Below, piece after piece: positions 17,683 to 26,341 of a stretch of 64,000 bases of DNA. Made by a program: the position numbers and the translations under genes. Position 1 is the first letter of the stretch, and every line of letters begins with the position of its first letter. The notes beneath the pieces are model-generated. The model saw nothing but the letters and a program-made list of their open reading frames with translations, was not told the DNA's origin and did not search any database. The DNA comes from Saprospiraceae bacterium (lineage in GTDB: Bacteria; Bacteroidota; Bacteroidia; Chitinophagales; Saprospiraceae), in the NCBI GenBank assembly GCA_028285085.1, contig JANQQI010000022.1, forward strand, positions 62,001 to 126,000. The letters run 5' to 3'.

Positions 17683-20238
17683 ATGGCTAAAAATCTGCTG
17701 ATAGTAGAGTCGCCAGCCAAAGCTAAAACCATCGAAAAGTTTCTTGGAAAAGACTTTAAGGTGAAATCCAGCTACGGCCACGTCCGCGACCTCGATAAAG
17801 GCAATAAGGCGGTGGATATAGAAAATGGATTTAAGCCAAAATATGTCGTCTCCCCTGAAAAAAGAAAAGTTGTCAAAGAACTAAAAGAACTCTCCAAATC
17901 GGCCGAAGAAGTATGGCTCGCAACGGATGAGGACCGCGAAGGAGAAGCTATTTCGTGGCACCTGTGCAAAGTCTTAGGACTTGATGAACACCACACCAAG
18001 CGGATCGTTTTTCGTGAGATTACCAAGCCTGCTATTCAAAAAGCTATTCAAAGTCCACGTTTATTGGATTTGAATTTGGTCAATGCGCAGCAAGCTCGTC
18101 GTATCCTTGATCGTCTGGTTGGTTTTGAACTTTCTGAGTTATTGTGGAAAAAAGTGAAGGGAGGCTTATCCGCTGGTCGGGTTCAATCTGTAGCGGTAAA
18201 ACTGATTGTGGAGCGAGAACGCGAAATCCAACAGTTTGTAGCAACGCCATTCTTTAAGGTGTCCGCCATTTTTGACGTGCGAAACGAGCACGGTAAGACG
18301 GTGGCTTTGAAAGCCGAATTACCCAAGCGTTTTGATCAAGAGACGGACGCCAGAACCTTTTTGGAAAAATGTAAGCAGGCGATCTACAAGATCAGCAATA
18401 TTGAGGTCAAGCCTTTGAAACGCCGTCCTACGGCTCCTTTTACGACCTCAACGCTCCAACAGGAGGCCAGCCGAAAACTGGGCTTCTCTGTGAAGCGAAC
18501 GATGGACAACGCTCAACGCCTTTATGAAGCCGGTCATATTACTTATATGCGTACCGATTCAACCAATCTGAGCGAAGTCGCTATCCAGAATATTGCGGAC
18601 GAGATCGAAAAGAGTTACGGCAAGCAATACGTACAAACTCGTCGCTTCAAATCTAAAAAAGCATTAGCACAAGAGGCTCACGAAGCGATTCGGCCGACTT
18701 ATATCCAAGCACGCCAGGTGACGAGTGATCGCGACCAGCAGCGCTTGTATGAATTGATTTGGAAGCGTACCATCGCCTCACAAATGGCTGATGCCTTGCT
18801 CGAAAAAACAATTGTTTCGATTGGTATTTCGACCGTTCCTGATGCTTTATTACGAGCAGAGGGAGAGATCTTAAAGTTTGATGGTTTCCTCAAAGTATAT
18901 CTCGTTTCCAACGACGATGACGAAGATGAAGAAACGAAAGGCATGCTGCCGCCCCTGAAAGTTGGGCAAGAACTACAGCTCAATAATATGACCGCTACTG
19001 AGCGCTTCACCCGACCGCCGGCTCGCTTCACGGAAGCTAGTTTGGTGAAAAAGATGGAAGAGCTGGGGATTGGTCGACCGTCGACCTACGCGCCTACGAT
19101 TAGCAAAATTATGGAAGCTAATCGAGGGTATGTGGCCAAAGAAACCCGAGAGGGTAAAGAACGAGCATTCCAGGTACTCACCTTGAAAAATCAAGAGATT
19201 AGTACTGATGCTAAGACCGAAATGACGGGAGCTTTCAAAAACCGTCTGGTGCCAAGCGATATTGGAATGGTAGTCAGCGATTTTCTTTCTGAGCATTTCG
19301 GGGAGATTATGGATTACAACTTTACAGCGGGCATCGAGAAAAATTTTGACCAAATTGCCTCCGGCGGGCAGCTGTGGAACCAAATGATACACAATTTCTA
19401 CGGTCCTTTTCATCACAATGTGGAAGAGACTCTAGAAAATGCTGAACGTGCTACTGGAGAGCGTATTTTAGGTGTTGATCCCGATAGTGGTCGAACACTT
19501 CTTGTGCGTATGTCGCGCTACGGCCCCTTAGTACAAATTGGAAAGCCCGAAGAGTTAGAAGAAGGCGAAAAGCCACGCTACGCTAATTTGCGACCCGGCC
19601 AATCCATCGAAACAATTGAACTTGAAGAAGCTTTCGATCTGTTCAAATTGCCCAAAACGTTGGGTGAGGTCGATGGCCATGAAGTTGTAGTCGGTGTTGG
19701 CCGCTATGGTCCTTACATTCGCTACAATGAGTCCTTTATCTCTTTGGGCCGTGGAGAAGATCCACTTGGAGTGACCATGGAACGTGCGCAAGAATTGATT
19801 GCTGAGAAGAAAAAAGCCGATGCACCCATTGGCACTTACAAAGGCTTACCAATTACGCGTGGTAAAGGTCGATTTGGTCCTTTCCTGAAATGGAATAATC
19901 TCTTTGTCAATATTCCTCGCAAATATGATCCTGAAAATTTGAGCTTAGATGACGCTTACGTACTCATCGAAGCGAAGGTGGAAAAGGAAGCGAATCGCTA
20001 TATCCATCGCTGGGATGACGAAAAAATCTCTGTGGAAAATGGCCGTTGGGGGCCCTTCATTCGCTTCGGTAAGAAAAACGTGAAGATTCCTAAGGTCGAC
20101 GGTGAACGCATGACTAGCGAAGCGGCCAAGGAATTGACTCTGGAACAAGTGAAATCAATGATTGAAGCGGAAATTCCGGATGCATTCGCGAAGAAAAAGA
20201 AAAAAGCTACCAAGGCAAAAGCTAAAGCGAAGAAGTAA
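17683..20238 (+). CDS. topA: DNA topoisomerase I (type IA)
   Basis: 851 residues, relaxing negative supercoils through a 5'-phosphotyrosyl intermediate. The TOPRIM domain opens with LLIVESPAKAKTIEKFLG and has the metal motif DEDREGEAISWH. The catalytic tyrosine is Y288 in ITYMRTDSTNLS; GRPSTYAPTI is also visible. In place of zinc fingers the C-terminus has several GRYGPYIRY / GRFGPFLKW / GRWGPFIRFG repeats (from about 600 on), the Bacteroidota-type arrangement, and ends in a lysine/alanine-rich tail. Start is the ATG at 17683, directly before the conserved N-terminal strand. Confidence 0.98.
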   Translation: MAKNLLIVESPAKAKTIEKFLGKDFKVKSSYGHVRDLDKGNKAVDIENGFKPKYVVSPEKRKVVKELKELSKSAEEVWLATDEDREGEAISWHLCKVLGLDEHHTKRIVFREITKPAIQKAIQSPRLLDLNLVNAQQARRILDRLVGFELSELLWKKVKGGLSAGRVQSVAVKLIVEREREIQQFVATPFFKVSAIFDVRNEHGKTVALKAELPKRFDQETDARTFLEKCKQAIYKISNIEVKPLKRRPTAPFTTSTLQQEASRKLGFSVKRTMDNAQRLYEAGHITYMRTDSTNLSEVAIQNIADEIEKSYGKQYVQTRRFKSKKALAQEAHEAIRPTYIQARQVTSDRDQQRLYELIWKRTIASQMADALLEKTIVSIGISTVPDALLRAEGEILKFDGFLKVYLVSNDDDEDEETKGMLPPLKVGQELQLNNMTATERFTRPPARFTEASLVKKMEELGIGRPSTYAPTISKIMEANRGYVAKETREGKERAFQVLTLKNQEISTDAKTEMTGAFKNRLVPSDIGMVVSDFLSEHFGEIMDYNFTAGIEKNFDQIASGGQLWNQMIHNFYGPFHHNVEETLENAERATGERILGVDPDSGRTLLVRMSRYGPLVQIGKPEELEEGEKPRYANLRPGQSIETIELEEAFDLFKLPKTLGEVDGHEVVVGVGRYGPYIRYNESFISLGRGEDPLGVTMERAQELIAEKKKADAPIGTYKGLPITRGKGRFGPFLKWNNLFVNIPRKYDPENLSLDDAYVLIEAKVEKEANRYIHRWDDEKISVENGRWGPFIRFGKKNVKIPKVDGERMTSEAAKELTLEQVKSMIEAEIPDAFAKKKKKATKAKAKAKK

Positions 20239-20267
20239 GCTTTTAGCCAAGGTGATTAAGATATTAG

Positions 20268-20298
20268 GGGCTGGTGTCGATGACGCCGGCTCTTTTTT
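20268..20298 (+). terminator. Intrinsic terminator of topA
   Basis: GGGCTGGTGTC (20268-20278) pairs with GACGCCGGCTC (20282-20292) through eight Watson-Crick and three G-T pairs, loop GAT, followed by T6. Confidence 0.85.
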
Positions 20299-20332
20299 GT
20301 TTGTTTCAGAACGATTAGGGGTGAAAAATGCA

Positions 20333-21439
20333 CTATTTCAAATAACCCACCATCAACTCCGCCGTTCGGCGCGAAGCGCCGCCCTGACCCAGTCGTTGAT
20401 GGAGTTCCTCGTACCCGGCCATCATTTCGAGGCGAGTACTATCTTGTAGCAAAGCCTGTAGATTCTCCCGTAAAGCATCCGTATTGAAATCACCCTGGAT
20501 CAATTCTTTAACCAGCTCGCGATTCAAGACTAAATTGACTAGCGAAATATACTTAACGTTGACCAGGCGCCGGGCTATCCAGTAGGAGACTGCACTACCG
20601 CGGTAACAGACCACCTGAGGGATTTTAAAGAGGGCGGTTTCTAGCGTAGCGGTGCCAGAGGTGACCAAGGCCGCCCGGGCGTGGCGTAGCAATTCGTAGG
20701 TTTGGTTTTGGACCAAATGAATATTGCGATGCTGCTGGAGGTAAGGGGCATAGACACTCTCAGGCATAGAAGGCGCACCAGCGATGACAAATTGATGATC
20801 CGGGAAATGTGAAACCATTTCCAGCATCCCGGCTAGCATGCGCTGGATTTCTTGCTTGCGACTACCGGGCAGTAAAGCAATGATTGGATGTTTCGATAAT
20901 TGATTGGCGGAGCGAAAAGCCGGATCAGCTTCGGTATCCGCCACTACGTCGAGTAGGGGATGCCCCACAAAGTCAACGGCGTAATCATATTTTTTATAGA
21001 AGTCAGCTTCAAAGGGTAGGATGACAAACATCCGCTCGACGTTCTTTTTAATCTGATGCACGCGGCTACTATGCCAGGCCCAGATCTGGGGAGAGATGTA
21101 ATAAAAAACGCGGATGCCTTCTTGCTTTGCCCAGCGGGCAATTCTTAGATTGAAGCCCGGATAGTCAATGAGGATGAGCACATCGGGTTGATATTCCAGA
21201 ATATCGGCTTTGCAAAAGCGCATATTTCGCAGAATGGTGCGCAAGTTTTTGACAACTTCCACAAAGCCCATAAAAGCGAGGTCGCGATAATGCTTGACCA
21301 ATTTGCCGCCAGCCTCAGCCATAAGATCACCACCCCAAACCCGGAAATCGGCTAGATCATCTTCTCGAGCGAGTGCTTTGATCAAATTTGATCCGTGAAG
21401 ATCACCCGAAGCTTCACCGGCGATGATGTAGTATTTCAC
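20333..21439 (-). CDS. lpxB: Lipid-A-disaccharide synthase
   Basis: 368 residues. Family GT19 enzyme joining UDP-2,3-diacylglucosamine and 2,3-diacylglucosamine 1-phosphate to lipid A disaccharide 1-phosphate. It opens YYIIAGEASGDLHGSNLI (the LpxB signature), has VDFVGHPLLD and IALLPGSRKQEI in the middle and LVTSGTATLETAL near the sugar-nucleotide site. Start ATG at 21439, 2 bp after the stop of the small membrane gene, so it is the last gene of the surE-membrane protein-lpxB unit. Confirms a Gram-negative envelope with LPS. Confidence 0.97.
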   Translation of the reverse strand: MKYYIIAGEASGDLHGSNLIKALAREDDLADFRVWGGDLMAEAGGKLVKHYRDLAFMGFVEVVKNLRTILRNMRFCKADILEYQPDVLILIDYPGFNLRIARWAKQEGIRVFYYISPQIWAWHSSRVHQIKKNVERMFVILPFEADFYKKYDYAVDFVGHPLLDVVADTEADPAFRSANQLSKHPIIALLPGSRKQEIQRMLAGMLEMVSHFPDHQFVIAGAPSMPESVYAPYLQQHRNIHLVQNQTYELLRHARAALVTSGTATLETALFKIPQVVCYRGSAVSYWIARRLVNVKYISLVNLVLNRELVKELIQGDFNTDALRENLQALLQDSTRLEMMAGYEELHQRLGQGGASRRTAELMVGYLK

Positions 21440-21441
21440 CC

Positions 21442-21753
21442 TTAGATGTTTTGGAAAAGGAAATCTTTAAACCAAAATACCCAAATTCCCACGAAAAGGA
21501 CCGTTGGGAAAATTAATCCCCGCATACTTTCATCGAACCGACGGCGACGATAGAGATTGAAGGGAATAATATTGAGGCAAATGGCCAACAAAGAGATGGT
21601 GCGTGCGCGCCAGCTTTCCGAAAAACCAGTGGGGTCGAATGCGCCAATTTGGGTAAGTAATTCGAATCCTCCTTTGATGAGCCAGTAGCCTGTAAGAGGG
21701 ATCAATAGCCCGAGGATCAACCCTGTAATAATGTTATTTCTATTCCAGAACAT
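21442..21753 (-). CDS. Small membrane protein between surE and lpxB (hypothetical)
   Basis: 103 residues with three hydrophobic segments (about 8-28, 50-66 and 80-97); between the second and third is a basic stretch NLYRRRRFDESMRG. Spacing of 4 bp from surE and 2 bp to lpxB indicates translation in one operon. No domain name recognised. Its place beside lpxB suggests an envelope role, but that is guilt by association only. Confidence 0.72.
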   Translation of the reverse strand: MFWNRNNIITGLILGLLIPLTGYWLIKGGFELLTQIGAFDPTGFSESWRARTISLLAICLNIIPFNLYRRRRFDESMRGLIFPTVLFVGIWVFWFKDFLFQNI

Positions 21754-21757
21754 GCGC

Positions 21758-22537
21758 TTAGATCGTAATCTCTTTTTCCATGGCTTGCAGATTCGCCAAT
21801 TCGTGGTAGTGGGTTAGGTCGTGCTGGGAAGGCACCACAGAAATATAATTGTTCTCTAAAGCCCAGACATCAGTATCTTCTTTAGGGTCGTCGTTGATGA
21901 ATTTGCCGGTAAGCCAGTAATATTTCTGGCCGCGGGGATCAATGGCTTCTACAAATTCTTCGGACCAGCGGGCATTAGCCTGGCGACACACTTTGATACC
22001 CTGAATATCTTCCCGCTTGCAAGCTGGGATATTGACATTCAAAAGGCTGCCATGCTCCAATCCGTGTTCGAGTACGTAGCTAGCAATAGATTCCACAAAG
22101 GGCTTACTAGCCTCGAAATCAGCATCGAAGGAGTAATCAAGCAATGAAAAGCCAATCGAGTTGATACCTTCAAGAGAAGCCTCCATCGCGGCTGACATCG
22201 TACCAGAATAAATGATATTGATACTGGCATTGGAGCCGTGATTGACCCCCGAGACGCACAAGTCGATCTCGCGATCCTTCAGCAAAACATTTTTTGCCAG
22301 CTTTACACAATCGACGGGCGTACCCGTACATTCGTAGGCTTCGATGCCGGGAAAAATACTGACTTTGTGCAGGCGAAGCGGATGATGGATCGTAATCGCG
22401 TGTCCCATGCCGGATTGCGGAGAATCGGGAGCAACGACAACAACTTCCCCCAATTTTTTGGCAACTTCGACTAGTGCTCGGATACCTGGGGCAGATACGC
22501 CGTCGTCATTTGTAACAAGGATAAGTGGTTTTTTCAT
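21758..22537 (-). CDS. surE: 5'/3'-nucleotidase SurE
   Basis: 259 residues, metal-dependent nucleoside monophosphate phosphatase. Opens KPLILVTNDDGVSAPGI with the adjacent metal-binding Asp residues (11 and 12), then VVVAPDSPQSGMGHAIT with the metal-binding Ser, and CVSGVNHGSNASINIIYSGTM with the metal-binding Asn. Length and order are typical of the family. First gene of the minus-strand unit with lpxB. Confidence 0.97.
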   Translation of the reverse strand: MKKPLILVTNDDGVSAPGIRALVEVAKKLGEVVVVAPDSPQSGMGHAITIHHPLRLHKVSIFPGIEAYECTGTPVDCVKLAKNVLLKDREIDLCVSGVNHGSNASINIIYSGTMSAAMEASLEGINSIGFSLLDYSFDADFEASKPFVESIASYVLEHGLEHGSLLNVNIPACKREDIQGIKVCRQANARWSEEFVEAIDPRGQKYYWLTGKFINDDPKEDTDVWALENNYISVVPSQHDLTHYHELANLQAMEKEITI

Positions 22538-22837
22538 CGATCTAGCTTTTGCGAGCCTAAAGGTAAGGAAGATGCTGGAATGATTACAATTAAGGTATCG
22601 TCAAATCGGTTTTATATCTTTTACAGTTCTTTTACACTCATTTTACATGCTCGTCAACCACTTTCGAACTAGGTTGTTATAGTTTCGTATTTAAACAAAC
22701 GCCTTAAATTACCTCACGATTTTAATTAGATTGCGAGTGATTAGAGGTGGAACTGAATTAAACTTTTAGATAGTTAGAATAGGTTTAAATCAGTTCATGG
22801 AATAAAACTTCATTGCAACGACGTTTAACAAACAAAT
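22538..22837. other. Divergent intergenic region surE / hemH
   Basis: 300 bp, A/T-rich, without a gene. On the minus strand TACCTTTA (22558-22565) is one base from the TAnnTTTG consensus, 21 bp before surE, and is the best promoter guess. No clear -7 box for hemH and no strong hairpin were seen. Confidence 0.35.
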
Positions 22838-23860
22838 ATGACTCAATTAGGAAAGAAAGGTGTCTTGCTGGTCAATTTAGGTACACCTGATGCTCCGAGT
22901 CGGGGAGCAGTATATCGCTATCTCAAACAGTTTTTATTGGATCGACGGGTCATTGATTACCCGTGGTTGGCGCGTAATCTGCTGGTCCGAGGTATTATCG
23001 CTCCCTTTCGCTCTGGCGCATCAGCTAAACTATATAAAAAACTCTGGACACCGGAAGGGTCACCCTTAAAGGTCTACGGGGAGCGCCTTGCTATTGGCGT
23101 ACAGGATCATCTTGGATCAGATTTCGAGGTGGAGTTAGCCATGCGTTATCAATCGCCTTCCATTGAGTCAGCCATCAATAAGTTACTGGATAGGCAAGTC
23201 GCCGAAATTATTGTGTTTCCACTATTCCCTCAATATGCTTCTGCAACGACGGGGAGTGTGCACGAGGAAGTAATGCGGATATTGGCTAAAAAGGAAAACA
23301 TCCCTAATGTCAAAATGGTGAATTCTTATTTTGACTATCAGCCCATGATTGACATCTTCGTAGCAAATGCCAAGAAGTACGATCTCGATAGCTATGATCA
23401 TATCTTGTTTAGCTATCATGGCTTACCACAGCGCCAACTTCGTAAAGCAGATAATTGCAACCACTGCTTGAAAACTGATGGCTGTTGTGAAACCCTATCG
23501 CTGAAGAATCAATTTTGCTATTCGGCTCAGTGCCACGCTACATCTTATGCCATCGCCAAGCAACTTGGCTTATCCAAAGAGCAGTATACCATTTGTTTCC
23601 AATCTCGTCTTGGTCCTGAGGCCTGGGCTCAACCTTACACTTCGAAAATCATCGAAGAGCGAGCTGAGCACGGCGATAAGCGTCTATTAGTGTTCTGTCC
23701 TGCTTTCGTCTCTGACTGTTTGGAAACGACCATCGAGATTACTGACGAATACTTGGAAGAATTTCAGGAAGCAGGTGGAGAGCATTTGGATCTGGTGGAA
23801 AGCCTTAATGACCATCCCGCTTGGATGACGGCAGTTTCTGATTTGGTGCGCGCGCAGTAG
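22838..23860 (+). CDS. hemH: Ferrochelatase with Cys-rich insertion
   Basis: 340 residues. Inserts ferrous iron into porphyrin at the end of haem synthesis. Family blocks: KGVLLVNLGTPDAPSRGAV, FLLDRRVID, FPLFPQYASATTGS, LFSYHGLPQRQL (the conserved His), FQSRLGPEAWAQPYT, and CPAFVSDCLETTIEI with the catalytic Glu. Between the SYHGLP and QSRLG blocks lies a Cys-rich stretch with six cysteines in 26 residues (207, 210, 216, 217, 227, 232). Such cysteines occur in other Bacteroidota ferrochelatases as I recall and could bind metal or an Fe-S cluster. Monocistronic. Confidence 0.97.
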   Translation: MTQLGKKGVLLVNLGTPDAPSRGAVYRYLKQFLLDRRVIDYPWLARNLLVRGIIAPFRSGASAKLYKKLWTPEGSPLKVYGERLAIGVQDHLGSDFEVELAMRYQSPSIESAINKLLDRQVAEIIVFPLFPQYASATTGSVHEEVMRILAKKENIPNVKMVNSYFDYQPMIDIFVANAKKYDLDSYDHILFSYHGLPQRQLRKADNCNHCLKTDGCCETLSLKNQFCYSAQCHATSYAIAKQLGLSKEQYTICFQSRLGPEAWAQPYTSKIIEERAEHGDKRLLVFCPAFVSDCLETTIEITDEYLEEFQEAGGEHLDLVESLNDHPAWMTAVSDLVRAQ

Positions 23861-23946
23861 ATTTTTAGACATTAAATGAGGGTAAATCGCCTTGATTTGC
23901 GCTATTTGATGCCTAAAATCCGACACATGTCTGCATTTCTAAGCCC

Positions 23947-24161
23947 GATTTATGGAATTTGGCCTTTTGCGGAATCTATAGATAGTGAGACTTCAATCTT
24001 AGCGGTTGTCTTCCGATGTACTAAGGTTGAACGTATTGGCCAAATACGATTAATTAGGTTTCACTTTGCAAATGAACTCTGGCAAAGGCTGGAAGGCTAT
24101 AGTATTTATTGACCGGACGAAAAATTGTTCGGGGCGGCGGTGGATGGGTGGGATCCCACCC
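23947..24161 (+). repeat. Dispersed non-coding element, copy A
   Basis: Shares ordered blocks with copy B (30822-30995): GATTTATGGAATTT (23947), CGGAATCTATAGATA (23970-23984, identical), TGGCAAAGGCTG (24080-24091, identical), GGCGGTGG (24136-24143, identical). Two hairpins occur in both copies: CCGGAC/GTTCGG around a GAAAAATT loop (24113-24132) and the perfect 16-bp palindrome GGGTGGGATCCCACCC (24146-24161). Spacing is similar except for a longer middle section here. No coding potential. Lies 140 bp upstream of the restriction-endonuclease gene. Confidence 0.75.
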
Positions 24162-24301
24162 TCAAAAGGTGGCCTATAGCTTTTCCCTTTTTTCAATCAT
24201 TCTCTTTATCTCAATTCAATTATTCCATTGCCTTTACCATTCTCGTTTCATTTCCAATACAATTTCAAAACACCTATCTTAGCTCGCCAATAGATCACAA
24301 T

Positions 24302-25192
24302 ATGCTGCCACTCGATCGTGCTATTCAGGAAAAAAAAGAGACGCTTGAAGATTTTCGGGATATCACCCTGCGAATTCTCAACTATCTCCCGGATGTATTG
24401 AGTGACTATTTTGAAAAGGGAGATTACCGCATTTACATTAGCCGGCTTGCGGGTACTGAGAAATACGTCCGTCCAATTAATCAGCGGTTATTCATTTCGA
24501 CTCCCAATGATTTTGTCCAATCCTTTCAAGAACTGGAGCAAGATTTAAGAGCTTTGCGCGGTGCGGCCTTTATCTCACCGGGTGGTAAGTACAACATTGA
24601 TCGTTGTTTGTACACCATCCAGCAGGCGCTGGGGGCGGGCTTCGATCTACTGGTTAATCCTAACAGCGCGCGTAAGCACGTCGGTAATCGTTTCGAAGAA
24701 TTAATGAAGGCCTTTTTCTCGGCTTTGGGTATCGCTAACAAACGCATTGTGCTACAAATTCCTTATGATACCGACGAAGGAGAGAAAAACTATAAATGCG
24801 AAAACGATCTTATTCTTTCCCCCTTCCCGGAAGTGCAATCAACGAGTCAGGCTTTAGACATTAAAGAGATTGTGGTTTCGGTCAAAACGACGTCCAAGGA
24901 TCGAATGGGTAAGATGTTTATCGATAAGATGCTGCTGCAGCGCTTTGTCAAGCAACCGCAGAAGGTGATTGGCATTTTCCTCAACGATGTCCAACGCAAA
25001 GGAGACAATAATATCAGTTTTACCTTAGTGTCCAACCTTTTTATGGTTTATTCCAAATTCTTGACCGAGCTGGATGGGGTGTACTATCTGGATCCACCTC
25101 CGATGGCCCGGCGCGCACCTTTTAATCGTTATATGAAATCCTTTTCGGATTTGGTGGTAGAAGACTTGGCTCGACTTTTTCGGGAAGAATAA
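24302..25192 (+). CDS. Putative type II restriction endonuclease (PD-(D/E)XK-like)
   Basis: 296 residues from the ATG at 24302, preceding MLPLDRAIQEKKETL; the frame is open further upstream but that reading looks non-coding. The C-terminal half carries a likely nuclease core: NRFEELMKAFF, CENDLILSPF, then IKEIVVSVKTTSKDRMGKMF. The strand ending in V-x-V-K followed by T-T-S-K-D-R resembles the K-x-S-x-K-D-R-W segment of several type II endonucleases. It ends only 6 bp from the convergent methyltransferase gene, the tightest evidence for an R-M pair. Recognition site and cleavage are unknown. It could instead be another methyltransferase-linked nuclease. Confidence 0.68.
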   Translation: MLPLDRAIQEKKETLEDFRDITLRILNYLPDVLSDYFEKGDYRIYISRLAGTEKYVRPINQRLFISTPNDFVQSFQELEQDLRALRGAAFISPGGKYNIDRCLYTIQQALGAGFDLLVNPNSARKHVGNRFEELMKAFFSALGIANKRIVLQIPYDTDEGEKNYKCENDLILSPFPEVQSTSQALDIKEIVVSVKTTSKDRMGKMFIDKMLLQRFVKQPQKVIGIFLNDVQRKGDNNISFTLVSNLFMVYSKFLTELDGVYYLDPPPMARRAPFNRYMKSFSDLVVEDLARLFREE

Positions 25193-25198
25193 TTCGGA

Positions 25199-26269
25199 TT
25201 ATTCTTGGCCGCGCAGCTTAGCGCGCCGGCGGAGAGCCTCGGCTTCGTCCTTAGCGGTACGAATTCGCTCAATTTGCTCCTTATCCAGCAGGCGATCCCT
25301 GATAATTTTGCAGTAATCAGCTTCCAGCTCGGTACCTAGCCAGCGTCGGTCGTAGGCTTCCGCCACTGCATAAGTTGTGCCCGAGCCGCCAAAGGGATCG
25401 AGCACCAAATGATCGGGATCCGAAGAAGACAGAATGATGCGGCGGAGTAATTCGACAGGCTTTTGCGTTTTGTGTGGTGTTTTTTCCCAGGCACTATTTG
25501 AAATCGTTGGAATCTCCAACACGTCCTTAGGCTTGGCGCCTAGCGGATGGGGTGTCCAAACGTACTCTTTTTTAGTTTTTCGTCCGGTTGAAAAATGCGA
25601 ACTATCGGCTTGCTTCCGCGTCGGATATTTTAAAGTATGTTCATTATAGGGAATGCGCACTTCGTCAATGTTAAAAATGAAGTCTTTGCTTTTTCTGAAA
25701 TGGAGAATACTTTCGTGCGAACGTCCCCAATCGTTACCCAAATTACCTTTGTTCCGATAAAACCAAATGAGCCATTTGCAGCCTTTGAATAAGCTGGAAG
25801 CGGCCCATTTTAAATCCGCCAAAATCTCTGAATAGCCGCAAATATAGAGCGAGCCACGAGGCTGTAGCACGCGATGTGCTTCTTGAATCCAGCTCATGCT
25901 CCATTCCACATAAGCCTTCTGAGAAGCGAAGCTATCCCATTCGGCTTTTTTGATGTTGTAAGGAGGATCGGCAAAAATCAAATCAACAGATTCGTTTTCC
26001 AGTGATTTTAGTAATTTTACCGCATCAGCTTGAAATAGTTGTCCTCGTTCGGTTTGAAAATAAGGTTTCAAAGAGACGTAAGAAGCGGGCTTGGGAGCGC
26101 TGGGAAGTTGTTTAATAAACGTTTGGACTTGTTCCTCGGAATACACCCGATAGTTATTGATGGGATGACGTGAACTCTTAAATTTCCCGGACTTATCCCA
26201 GCGGCGTAGCGTTTCTGAGCTAACGCCAATCCGCTTTGCTGCCTCGCTGATTGTGAGATATTGGCTCAT
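25199..26269 (-). CDS. MerR-type HTH fused to DNA adenine/cytosine-N4 methyltransferase (R-M system)
   Basis: 356 residues. Residues 1-55 are a MerR/excisionase-like helix-turn-helix (LTISEAAKRIGVSSETLRRWDKSGKF...NNYRVYSEEQV). From about 70 follows an N6/N4 methyltransferase with catalytic DPPY (LIFADPPYNIKKAEW) before the SAM-binding motif VLDPFGGSGTT, which is beta-class order. A TRD-like middle has KNKGNLGNDWGR-type and HKTQKPVELLRRI blocks. It probably protects the site cut by the adjacent endonuclease. The fused HTH could bind its own promoter region, where overlapping palindromes occur (26283-26297). C-terminus is arginine-rich and helical. Confidence 0.9.
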   Translation of the reverse strand: MSQYLTISEAAKRIGVSSETLRRWDKSGKFKSSRHPINNYRVYSEEQVQTFIKQLPSAPKPASYVSLKPYFQTERGQLFQADAVKLLKSLENESVDLIFADPPYNIKKAEWDSFASQKAYVEWSMSWIQEAHRVLQPRGSLYICGYSEILADLKWAASSLFKGCKWLIWFYRNKGNLGNDWGRSHESILHFRKSKDFIFNIDEVRIPYNEHTLKYPTRKQADSSHFSTGRKTKKEYVWTPHPLGAKPKDVLEIPTISNSAWEKTPHKTQKPVELLRRIILSSSDPDHLVLDPFGGSGTTYAVAEAYDRRWLGTELEADYCKIIRDRLLDKEQIERIRTAKDEAEALRRRAKLRGQE

Positions 26270-26282
26270 TACTAAAGATTAT

Positions 26283-26297
26283 ACAAGCTTGTACAAG
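26283..26297. promoter_or_regulatory. Overlapping palindromes in the methyltransferase/holA divergent promoter region
   Basis: ACAAGCTTGT (26283-26292) and CTTGTACAAG (26288-26297) are two perfect 10-bp palindromes sharing five bases; a further ACAA follows at 26303-26306. They sit 14-28 bp upstream of the methyltransferase start in a 72-bp divergent spacer, a good position for an operator bound by the HTH domain of the methyltransferase. Inference from position and symmetry only. Confidence 0.5.
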
Positions 26298-26341
26298 TTT
26301 GGACAACAAAAGTAGTCGTTTTTTCGAATAAAAGGATCGTT

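Noticed and set aside
23876-24112. 78-codon plus-strand frame after hemH
   Set aside because: It coincides with repeat copy A, which is shared at nucleotide level with a region that has no corresponding frame (30822-30995).
24125-24301. N-terminal extension of the putative endonuclease from a TTG at 24125
   Set aside because: It reads through the end of the repeat element and a Phe/Ser/Gln-rich stretch; the ATG at 24302 begins a normal charged helix.
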